DNA from: Fragilariopsis cylindrus CCMP1102
Lineage: Eukaryota; Bacillariophyta; Bacillariophyceae; Bacillariales; Bacillariaceae
NCBI GenBank assembly: GCA_900095095.1
Contig: FMBT01000333.1
Location: 186,001 to 250,000, forward strand
Direction: 5' to 3'
DNA: 64,000 nucleotides
Positions within the stretch are counted from its first letter, which is position 1. Every line of letters starts with the position of its first letter. Shown here one piece after another: positions 55,617 to 64,000 of this stretch. A program made the translations under genes and the position numbers. Below the pieces are notes generated by a model. That model was not told the origin of the DNA, did not search any database, and saw nothing but the letters and a program-made list of their open reading frames with translations.

Positions 55617-55865
55617 TTAGGCCACATACAAAACAAACCCAATATTAGTAGTAAATATCCGGTGTTTTCTATTGATATAATTCCTCAACTTAGTACCAGT
55701 GACTACTGCCTGAACAAGTTTACCATAAGTATGGGGATGTGGGAGAGGGACAGCTCGAGTATTAGAACCACATGCAACAGCACCATCAAGTCCAGGTAAC
55801 TGGAGTTCTTCAGGAAGGATAGTGCCATCGTTAGGTTCATTATTAGTGTTGTTGTTGTTCATCAT
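55617..55865 (-). CDS. hypothetical small protein or last exon
   Basis: A frame MMNNNNTNNEPNDGTILPEE continuing LQLPGLDGAVACGSNTRAVP to the stop. A pyrimidine-poor but AG-ending context (CTATACAG) just upstream of the Met could be a splice acceptor, in which case this is a terminal exon. The open frame continues upstream to 56183, but that part is Phe/Ser/Tyr-rich and looks non-coding. No domain is recognised. Confidence 0.25.
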   Translation of the reverse strand: MMNNNNTNNEPNDGTILPEELQLPGLDGAVACGSNTRAVPLPHPHTYGKLVQAVVTGTKLRNYINRKHRIFTTNIGFVLYVA

Positions 55866-56582
55866 GGTATAAAAGGCTGTATAGTAAGAGGTGTAACAAA
55901 GAAGAAGAGACAATGAGATAGAATTAGCAAAATTTAGCCCACTAAAATCCCATATTGTCACCATGCCGCGAAAGTGGAATTTATTTATCTTACCAAAGTA
56001 TATAAGTAATATCAAAGAATAGAAAAAGACAAATGGTGTGGAAAGTGCAGTAAATGGGTTTGTGTGTTTGGGAGTTAGGCGAAAGTGGAATTGTGAGAGT
56101 AAAGAAAATGATGCATAATAATGATTGATAACAAGTGGATTAGTTGCTTTGAAAAATACTGTTTTTTTTTCAAGAATATACAAAAAAATATCAGTTCTAT
56201 TTTTCTGAATATCTTTAAGTTAGCATCGTTACATACTGAAATCACGGAAAAGTGACCAACGTTTAACAAGAACCTCACTTAAGACTGCATGATTTAAATG
56301 CACGATTGAAAGGCGTATTCGTTTCGTGGAGAAATCGAAAATAACGCGAAAGGAGGTCATTTATTTCAAATCACCCCAAGAAGTGACTACCTTTAAGCAG
56401 TTTTTGCGGACAAACGGATCGTGCTGATAAATGAATCGAATCCATCGCAGCACGAAAAAGTAAATCGATTTTTAAAGTACTTTTTTAAACACACAAAAAT
56501 AAATAACAAAACTTACAAATTCAAGAAAAATATTAATACAAAATAAGCATACAAATACATCTAAGATATAGAACGCAAAACA
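55866..56582. other. intergenic, no gene recognised
   Basis: The 5' flank of the Cys-rich/inhibitor gene; CGATTTTTAAAGTACTTTTTT and an A-rich leader precede the start. Nothing else is seen. Confidence 0.4.
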
Positions 56583-57740
56583 ATGCATTTTTCCTCTTTC
56601 ATTGTAACTCTCCTAGTCGCAACTGCTACCGCCACAAAAGTTCGCTTGTTTGACAAACAAGGGAACACTAGACGTGCTCCACTTCTTGTCTGTCCATCTC
56701 AAGATGAGATACTCGAAATTGTGAACATGCCTCAGCTTCAAGGTTCATATGAATACGGTCTTCAGTGTGATTTTGAATATATCTATACTGGTACCACTGC
56801 AAATGATCTTGAATGCACACCATCGACAATGTGCTCATACAACGACGACGACACGTGGCAGTGTGCGATGTATGGTATATTTTGCGATCCAGAAATTGAA
56901 TATGAAGATGATCAGGTCCAGTGTGGCGATGTCTGTGGACCAGTCAACGTATGTCCATCCCGAGTTGAGATACTCGAAATTGTGAACATGCCTCAGCGTC
57001 CAGGTTCATATGAATACGGTCTTCAGTGTGATTCTGAATATGTCTATACTGGTACTACTGCAAATGATCTTAAATGCACCCCATTAACAATGTGCTCATA
57101 CAACGACGACGACACGTGGCTGTGTGTGATGAGGACCTATTTTTGCGATCCAGAAATTGAATATGAAGATGATCAGGTCCAGTGTAGTGATGTCTGTGAA
57201 CCAAAGGAAATCTGTCCATCCCGAGATGTGTTACTATTTGATAACGACCCTTTACCTCCAGGTTCATATGCAGATGATCTTGAATGTGACTTTGATTATA
57301 CTTATGTTGGTACCTCAGCAAATGATCTAGAATGTGTCCCATTGACATGGTGCTCATACGACGACGACACGTGGCAGTGTGCGATGGCGAGTATATTTTG
57401 TGATCCAGAAATTGAATATGCAGATGATCAGGCCAAGTGTGGTGATCCATGTACAATTCGGTCATGTCCTAGAACAAATTTGATCGTCGATGATACTATT
57501 AATGATTGTCCTTCTGATATTCAAAACTGGCCAGAATTGGTAGGACTATGTGTTACGGATGCAAAGGATTGGTTAGAGAAACAGTACATCGATACTGATG
57601 CATGTCCAAACTTAAACGTCGAGGTTATTTCTGCAAACAGACTTGTTACATATGATATTAACATGGAACGTGTCCGTATTGTAGTTGATCAAGATATTTA
57701 TGGAAATAAGATTGTTATTCGGGTACCTTATGCTGGATAG
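56583..57740 (+). CDS. secreted protein: three Cys-rich repeats fused to a potato-inhibitor-I domain
   Basis: A 385-residue protein. MHFSSFIVTLLVATATAT is a signal peptide. Three 87-residue repeats start at Cys37, Cys124 and Cys211. Each has CPS, then GSYEYGLQCD (ADDLECD in the third), then EYIYTGTTANDLECTP-like sequence, MCSYNDDDTWQC, FCDPEIEYEDDQ and a C-x3-C. Repeats 1 and 2 are much closer to each other than to repeat 3. From residue 316, WPELVGLCVTDAKDWLEKQY, then NVEVISANRLVTYD and MERVRIVVD, then VIRVPYAG match potato inhibitor I (the eglin/CI-2 family) along its whole length. By alignment with eglin c, the scissile bond is Tyr357-Asp358, and the two Arg residues that brace the loop (R-V-R) are kept. 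This predicts an inhibitor of chymotrypsin- or subtilisin-like proteases. The same Cys-rich module occurs once in the 9.3 kb protein. Confidence 0.9.
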   Translation: MHFSSFIVTLLVATATATKVRLFDKQGNTRRAPLLVCPSQDEILEIVNMPQLQGSYEYGLQCDFEYIYTGTTANDLECTPSTMCSYNDDDTWQCAMYGIFCDPEIEYEDDQVQCGDVCGPVNVCPSRVEILEIVNMPQRPGSYEYGLQCDSEYVYTGTTANDLKCTPLTMCSYNDDDTWLCVMRTYFCDPEIEYEDDQVQCSDVCEPKEICPSRDVLLFDNDPLPPGSYADDLECDFDYTYVGTSANDLECVPLTWCSYDDDTWQCAMASIFCDPEIEYADDQAKCGDPCTIRSCPRTNLIVDDTINDCPSDIQNWPELVGLCVTDAKDWLEKQYIDTDACPNLNVEVISANRLVTYDINMERVRIVVDQDIYGNKIVIRVPYAG

Positions 57741-57810
57741 AAACAAATACAGAATACCTTAAACTGTAACTGAACTTGACACTTGAACAATGATCATAGT
57801 ATAGATATAT

Positions 57811-58218
57811 AGATATATCATAGGAGTTTAATGCTGGGTTAAAAGTGAGTACTTTATATATTATCATAATATAGCAAAGCTTATCTATAAAAGTGCTAGT
57901 TAAAAACATCCAATATGATAACGTCTATTACCTTGTATGCCTAGTCTCATTATGTACTACTAGTATACTAGGATATTTGTATTGCTCAAAAGATATGACA
58001 TGATGTTCATTCGATCGACGTTAATTTCGATTGATTGATCGACAGCCCGGTCAGGATGTTACAGTGAATTACTGTATGCCAGAGAAACTTTTGCTTGTCA
58101 TTATATCCTAACAATTAATTCCTACCAGTCTAACTACACTATTATAATTGATACTATGAGATAGTCGGATATACAGTAGTCTTTCTCGAAACGAAATTTG
58201 GACAAAAACAATTGTATA
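57811..58218. repeat. dispersed ~400-bp repeat, copy B
   Basis: The same sequence as 50923-51318 in direct orientation. It begins 70 bp after the stop of the Cys-rich/inhibitor gene, so both copies sit just downstream of a gene. Confidence 0.92.
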
Positions 58219-58292
58219 ATACGTAGCGCGATAACAGTAATTACTAAAGCTAGATCACCAATAGGACTGAGGACGCGCGTAAACTACGGCAC

Positions 58293-58676
58293 TTAAGTGC
58301 CACCATAAATAACAACTGTACGACGCACTGTACACAAATTGAATTTTTTTATCATCCAACTGGCAATGGGGTTGTAGTGCAAGCATTTATCAGTAACGGC
58401 GTGGAAAATTCCCGTAACTTCATCAAAACCATCAGCAACTGTAATATAACCATCTGTTACGGTGAGACGACGGCTTTCCCTATTCTTGATAAGAGGAAGT
58501 ACAACGATATTCCTTCGTCGGATGGCAACAATGGGATTGTCCTCTTCTTCAAGAAGGATCTCATAGCGATCAGGGTTGGTTGATACTGGTAGAGATAAGA
58601 CTTCGCCAGTTTTCACATTGCGTTCCTTGACCCTCAAGTCTTTCAAGATAATGCGGTCGCCGATATTGATGATCAT
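58293..58676 (-). CDS. small protein with SH3-like beta-barrel motif
   Basis: A 127-residue frame: MIINIGDRIILKDLRVKERN, VKTGEVLSLPVSTNPDRYEI, then LLEEEDNPIVAIRRRNIVVL. The order G-[DT]-R-[IV]-x-L, (N)-x-K-x-G-x-V, R-Y-x-[IV]-x-L and V-x-x-[RK]-R-N-[IL] matches a small beta-barrel module common in diatom and other stramenopile proteins, often next to MYND or ankyrin domains. The second half (RRLTVTDGYITVADGFDEVT and after) is not recognised. The start at 58676 fits the domain edge. The role is unknown. Confidence 0.6.
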   Translation of the reverse strand: MIINIGDRIILKDLRVKERNVKTGEVLSLPVSTNPDRYEILLEEEDNPIVAIRRRNIVVLPLIKNRESRRLTVTDGYITVADGFDEVTGIFHAVTDKCLHYNPIASWMIKKFNLCTVRRTVVIYGGT

Positions 58677-59829
58677 GGCTAACTTCGCTCCTTTTGAATT
58701 TGTTGTTTATTAGTCGATTCGATTCGATTTGTTTCGATTCCTTCTGCTGGGAAAAAGTACAGTGCAGTTGCAATGCTGATTGATTTGATTTTAGATTCTC
58801 CTTGTCGTCGATAGTAGCAGATATGTCGATTTTTTTTTGTGTTTGGTGATACAACACCTTCTCATCCTCCGATCTCGATGATGCATGGGGTTCTTTTGAA
58901 GGAATGAAATCAAAACAAAAATGAAAAATCTTTGTAATTTTTTTGTTCTTCACTATATCACGTCTTCGTACTTCTTGCAATTATTGCGACCAATTAATTA
59001 CTGTATGAGCCATTCTCATTTCTGTCGCCTGCTGCTTTTTTTTTTCGTGCTTTCGCGTGCACGATTGAGGGATCAGCAAGGGGTAATTTGAACTATCTCT
59101 CTCAACTACCTACACAAACTTACTCTGATTCTATTCTACTCTTTTTACTAAATCAATCATACATTATACGGCATTCAATATAATAGTAGATTAATCTAGA
59201 TATAAGTCCCGCCATTATTACTTGTATGTTTTGACTTTCTAATCGAATTCTTCTTCTCGTACTAGCTGGCTGGCTTTCAACATCAAATTTGATTTGATTT
59301 GATTCTTCCCCGTCGTTTCGTTAGTCCCCCGTTTTGTTTCACTTTGTTTTGATTTACTCGTCTTTCTCTGAAAACTACAAGGACATAATGTGTACCTGAT
59401 ATTCATGTATGTCTTGGTTTTTTTTTGTTTTCTTCTTTTTAATTCTTTTTTCCTGATTATTAAATTTTGATTGCGTACGGCACGCTCGTCTACTGCTCTG
59501 CAATCGCTTTTGTTGTTACAGTAGCCGAGGAGCGTCAGTGCAGCAGTCGACTTTTGACAGAAAAAAACGGTGATGATCGACGGCGTCGATTGTAGTGAAA
59601 ACGAAGATAATAATAATGACAATGATGGTGAATGTGACTATAATGTCGACGACGACATTGATCTTGACCTTGACCTTTCAAGGCGCAAAAAAATAACCTT
59701 CCTACTACAAAAACATTCGAATAAGCTATCTGTAAAAAGTTCAAGTCATATAAGCTATGCATTAAAAACAATTTATTAAATCAGTATTATTGTTACGTAC
59801 TTGTAATTGCAGTGCAGTACTTTCTTGAC
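58677..59829. other. intergenic, no gene recognised
   Basis: A minus frame at 58570-58980 overlaps the gene before it and has no domain. A plus frame at 59570-59779 (Asp/Asn-rich start MIDGVDCSENEDNNNDNDGE) could be a short exon, but nothing confirms it. GATTTGATTTGATT words lie at 59287. Confidence 0.4.
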
Positions 59830-62800
59830 ATGATTTCAATTCATCCTAATCCTCAATAGTTTTAATTCTTGTATTCTTTCTTCGGTACCATCAAATTTTT
59901 CGAAACACGATATCATAGTGGTGTAGGTCACGTCATTCGCGCCAACACCCTCCAGAGTACCGTCCTTATATAGTAGGTGTTCATTATTTGTGTCAATAAT
60001 TTCTCTACTGCTGGTATTATTGTGATGACACCATCCTCCTCCTTATCATCGTTTGACTTCGACAATGCATTCAGTATTGTATTGTAGGTTGTTATATATC
60101 AGGTTTTACATTGACACTATTACCAGATCTACTAAAGTAGTCGTCTTCCATCATCGCGAATACATACTTCGTTTAGTTCGCACCAGTAATATTACCCTGT
60201 CTCGCAAAGACATCTAACACAGAGTTGTAGGCTACTGTATTGGGCTTGGGGGTAGTACCATTACTACTACTTATCTTCGATTCAAGAATATCTCGTGCAC
60301 GACGGGGTGCATGCCTCCGGTAAATTCGATTTTACTCCAGCAATTAATCAGACCACTCACTGTACGTGATATAATGTTTGTTTCGTTCATCATTTTAGTA
60401 AACATAATCTTTTCGGCCTCGATGGGTGCATGCCATTCGATTTACCGGATTTCGACCAGCCACCAATAAGAATATATTGTAGATCAGAATATTATCAGGT
60501 TTTTTGACATGGATATTACCGGAAGAATAATCGGTAGTCGTCCTCTTCCCATCAATTTTATTACCTCGAGTATGCACCATCCACATTGCCCTGTCTATAG
60601 CGTAGGCATCAGCGACAGAATTGTAAGTGATCCTATTCGGACTAAATAGCTTTATTTCCATTTTTACCTTTTGATTGAGATATCATATCATCGAGTATAC
60701 TCCGTGCATGCTTTTTTGGTGCTTCCGAGTTTTATTTGATTTACTCCAACAATTAATTGATTACAGAACTCATAATTATAGTATCGGGACAAACCGTCCT
60801 TCAATCAAATCACCTTTTATATATAGATCGATCATTTCTTTGAGCAGCATTTCGGCTTGGTTGGGTGCGTGCCTCTGTCTGATCGCCGTTAGTGATTTTG
60901 CCCATGCACTAATTAATGTATTATAGGTAGGTACGTTCGGACGGGCATTCAATACTTCTCGTGTTGTTATTCTTGACAATGCCACTACTGCCACCACCAG
61001 AAGTAGAAGTAGAAGAACGATAATCATTCATCATTAATTCCCATACCTCGAGTGTGTACCATCTATATCACCCTGACAGACGTGCGTATGTATGCATCCA
61101 TAAACAGAATTATAGGTGATAGTAATTATTTGGACGAACACATTCTCATTACCAGTTTTGTTTATAATGTATGTAATATCATTGAATCTAATATATGTCC
61201 CGGGACTCGTTGGGGTGTGCTTCTGGTAAATTTGATTTTACTCCAACAATTAATGACAGTACTGTAGTATATGATTGTATCTGGACCGACCGTGATTCTA
61301 ATTCACCTTTCGAAAATACAGATCAATCATTATTTCCAAGAGTAATTTTTCTTAAGTGTACGGTATTATTGTACGTGTAGATAGATAGAGAAGACAGAAG
61401 ATACGATAAGAAAATAATAAGAAATAACGTTCGCAACTTAGTTTGACACAAACGTGATTTAGCAAAGTCTTTCAACGAGAATGGATCGTGTAGTATTTCG
61501 GTATTTCATTCTCCTCTGATGAGATACAAAAACGTAGCTATCGTGAGTACAGTGCAAGTGCAAGTTCAAGTACAAGTGCAACTACAAGTACAAGTACATA
61601 AACATAAACATACCTGCTTCCTTTGGTGCATCATCATCTCGATGATTCGATTCGATTTCGACCATGTAGCAATTAATATACTATATACGTTAATAATTCT
61701 GGTGTTACATTGTCCTCCATTTTCATCATATTGTAAATACTTCATATTTGCACCAGCAATATATCTCCATGTTTCGAATATGCATCCAGTATTACGGAAT
61801 GATAGGTAATAGCATATTGGGGGATACAATTTTACTCATCTTCTTATTATTATTTTCTTCTCTTTTACTTCGTAGTATCATGGATTCTAATAGAATTTCG
61901 TGCACGTTTGTGGTGCATCATCTGATACACTGGATTTACTCCAACAATTGATTGATGGCAATACTATACTATACGCAATCGTATTCGGACCCTTCTAATA
62001 ATAATTGTTTCTTGTTATTGTCGTACAGATCGGATCATTTCGGTCAGCAATTGTTCCGCCTCGTAACGGTGCTTTAGTCGTGGACCGTCGTGATTTTGAC
62101 CATGCAAAAATCAGTGTACTGAATATGTACGAACATTTATTTGGTCGAATTTTATACTTGGACGATAATGTTGTTGTTGTTGATTAGTATCATTATCATT
62201 ATTATTACTACTATTATTATTATTATTCATCATTAATTCCCATACATCAAAAGTGCACCATCAATATCACCCTGTCTTATTGCACATGCATCTAATACAG
62301 AATTAAAGATAATAGCATTATCTGGATGTTGTGAGGAAGGAATCTATCATCATCGTTTTCAGTATATTGCGTGCACGTTTGGGTGCATCTGGATGATTGA
62401 TTCGATATCGATTTACTGTACTCCAACAATTAATTAATATAAGTTACTGTAGGTAAAACTATTTGGTTTTTCTATCATGATACCTTGATCATAAAAATCC
62501 ACCATTTCAGTCATTAATTTGTCAGCCTCATTATACGGAGAGCATTTGGTTCCCGTGATTTTGAATGAGGCTGTTATTATTGCACCAAAATAAATACGGA
62601 TATTATATGGATTAGTAGCATTAGTAGTAGCATAAGTGCTATTGTCGTTATTTGTATTTTTATTATTTCCGTCAGTGGAAGTTATTCCGTCATCATCATC
62701 ATCATCATCATAAATCATCAGACCTATGATAATCTTCTTTCATTATATATTCCATACATTATTTAATGCACCTTGGGACATCACCTCTTCTTGCATATAG

Positions 62801-64000
62801 GCATCCATCCATAACAATAGCATATGTCACAGAGAATTTGGTCGTACGGATGGAATATTATTATTACCAGAAGTTTGTTTATTAGTATATTGATCATCTT
62901 TTTCTTTTTCATTTTTATTATATTGTTCCATCATGGATTTTTCTAAAATTTGTAATGCACGTGCAGTGTTGGTCCTCTTCTGGATTTTTGTAGATTTACT
63001 CCAACAATTAATTAATTAATGTACCATATTATGTAAATGTATGTATTTGGACCTTCTTGTAATTCACCACATGAATACAAATCAATCATTTGTTGTAATA
63101 ATTTTTCTATACAAAAAGAGAAAGAAAAGAAAAATAAAGTAAAGTAAAGTATTGCGTGAGAGAGAATTTAAAATATGGAAGTAAAACAAAAATGCAGTTG
63201 TAATATATATATTCATTCATTTTTCACCCTTACCAGCTATATAGGGTGCAATATCAGAAAATTCCGAATTGGAATTGGAGGAGGAATTGGAGGAGGATAC
63301 TATTGCTCTGGACTGACCATGCTTTTATATCATTACAGTATAAACTTTGTACTTCCGGACGGGACGTGCACTTCTATTATTCCCGGATTCATAAAATCAT
63401 GGATCAATAATTAAATCCCATATTATTTCTTTCGTATTTTTAATATCACTCACCACGTTTCGTTCGCATACGCATCTAAGACACTACTATAGGTAATTGT
63501 ATATTGGGTTTGGACGGAGGTATTATTCCCGGTTTGTTGATATTGATGGATCATATGGACAGTAATATATATTTTACGTGCATATTCTGGGGTCCATTTT
63601 GGGATGGATTGGATTTTACTCCAACAACTGATTTGATTACACCGGTATATGTAATTGTGGTTGGACGGACCTTCCTCTAATAAACCTTTTTTATACCAAT
63701 CCACCATTGTTTGTAATATCCTTTCAGCAATATACGGTGCTTCTTGATTCATATTTTTTGATGATTGTTCTAGTTGTGATGATTTGCTGTTGTTGGATTT
63801 TATCTTACTATTTGAATTAATATTCATAGTAGTGGATTTAGTACAGGCATTAATAATAGTTTTCATGGGTTCGACTTATTTGGTTTTTTGCTTTATAAAT
63901 TGGAATTATTTTTATAATCATCGACTTTTGTAATTCAAATAGTTGATACGCACTATCCTTGTAAATCACCATCACAACGTGCAAAAAGGCATTCATATCA
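59830..64000 (-). pseudogene. decayed pentatricopeptide-repeat (PPR) protein gene, truncated by the window edge
   Basis: Read on the minus strand, PPR-like pieces occur along the whole stretch but in changing frames: AERILQTMVDWYKKGLLEEG (63.7 kb), ITYSSVLDAYANE (63.5 kb), MTEMVDFYDQGIMIEKPNSF (62.5 kb), NVPTYNTLISAWAKS and MLLKEMIDLYIKGDLIEG (60.8-60.9 kb), NRITYNSVADAYAI (60.6 kb) and TYNTILNALSKS (60.1 kb). A signature LINCWSK (on the plus strand, TTTACTCCAACAATTAATT and variants) recurs seven times, near 60331, 60737, 61237, 61935, 62421, 62995 and 63614. No single frame stays open for more than about 140 codons, so there are many frameshifts and stops. PPR proteins bind organelle RNA; this copy is almost certainly not functional. 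The 5' end lies beyond 64000. Confidence 0.75.

Noticed and set aside
50923-58218. The two 400-bp direct repeats as LTRs of a retroelement
   Set aside because: The DNA between them holds host genes (PDZ-like, HIT, Cys-rich/inhibitor) and no element genes. The repeats show no TG...CA ends or target duplication.
1-64000. CRISPR arrays, operons or bacterial promoters
   Set aside because: The window is eukaryotic, with GT-AG introns; no short regularly spaced repeats with unique spacers were found.

Overview
The window is AT-rich nuclear DNA from a eukaryote, most likely a diatom. The gene set is typical of diatoms: secreted proteins with long Ser/Pro/Thr-rich stretches, a surface protein with BspA-like (DUF285) repeats, helicase-associated-domain (HA) proteins, a decayed pentatricopeptide (PPR) gene, short GT-AG introns, and heavy triplet-repeat expansion inside coding sequence. 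A DUF3494 ice-binding protein at 48.3-49.3 kb suggests a cold-water or sea-ice species. A Fragilariopsis-like pennate is a reasonable guess, but the species cannot be fixed from this sequence.

Layout. 0-4 kb: no convincing gene, only tandem-repeat DNA. 4.1-4.5 kb: a small secreted protein frame with one in-frame TGA. 4.9-8.3 kb (minus): a low-complexity protein with a C-terminal BSD-like domain and five related internal motifs. 9.3-10.9 kb (minus): a secreted or membrane-anchored Cys-rich, Pro/Thr-rich protein. 11.6-12.2 kb: a broken HA-domain gene. 14.5-16.9 kb: a large SPS-repeat secreted protein, with a relic of its 3' end at 12.9 kb. 17.5-21.1 kb (minus): a DENN-domain protein with one intron. 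22.9-24.7 kb: a DUF285 surface protein lying between two copies of a duplicated segment. 26.4-30.4 kb (minus): a three-exon ABCB-type half transporter carrying a zinc finger. 30.8-32.2 kb: an ADP-ribosylglycohydrolase-family protein. 34.7-38.2 kb: V-ATPase subunit a, two exons. 39.2-40.5 kb: a stop-interrupted membrane-protein frame. 41.2-42.9 kb: a cytochrome P450, bracketed by that frame's 3' end and a relic copy of it. 44.5-46.8 kb: a degraded or badly resolved gene. 48.3-49.3 kb: the ice-binding protein. 50.6-50.9 kb: another HA-domain frame. 51.8-53.1 kb: a three-exon, probably plastid-targeted PDZ-like protein flanked by inverted repeats. 54.3-55.1 kb: a FHIT-like HIT hydrolase. 56.6-57.7 kb: a secreted protein with three Cys-rich repeats fused to a potato-inhibitor-I domain. 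58.3-58.7 kb (minus): a small beta-barrel-like protein. 59.8-64 kb (minus): a decayed PPR gene.

The genes do not form one pathway; this is ordinary eukaryotic gene order. The most distinctive content is (a) a Cys-rich module shared by the 9.3 kb and 56.6 kb proteins, in one case fused to a protease inhibitor with a readable reactive-site loop; (b) a family of small TA-flanked inverted-repeat elements with CTTCCTCC ends, one of which has a paralogous empty site about 4 kb away in the same window; (c) several segmental duplications that bracket genes (21.3/25.5 kb, 40.4/43.2 kb, 50.9/57.8 kb); and (d) the repeat-motif/BSD protein. No retrovirus-like, LTR or other capsid-bearing element was recognised.
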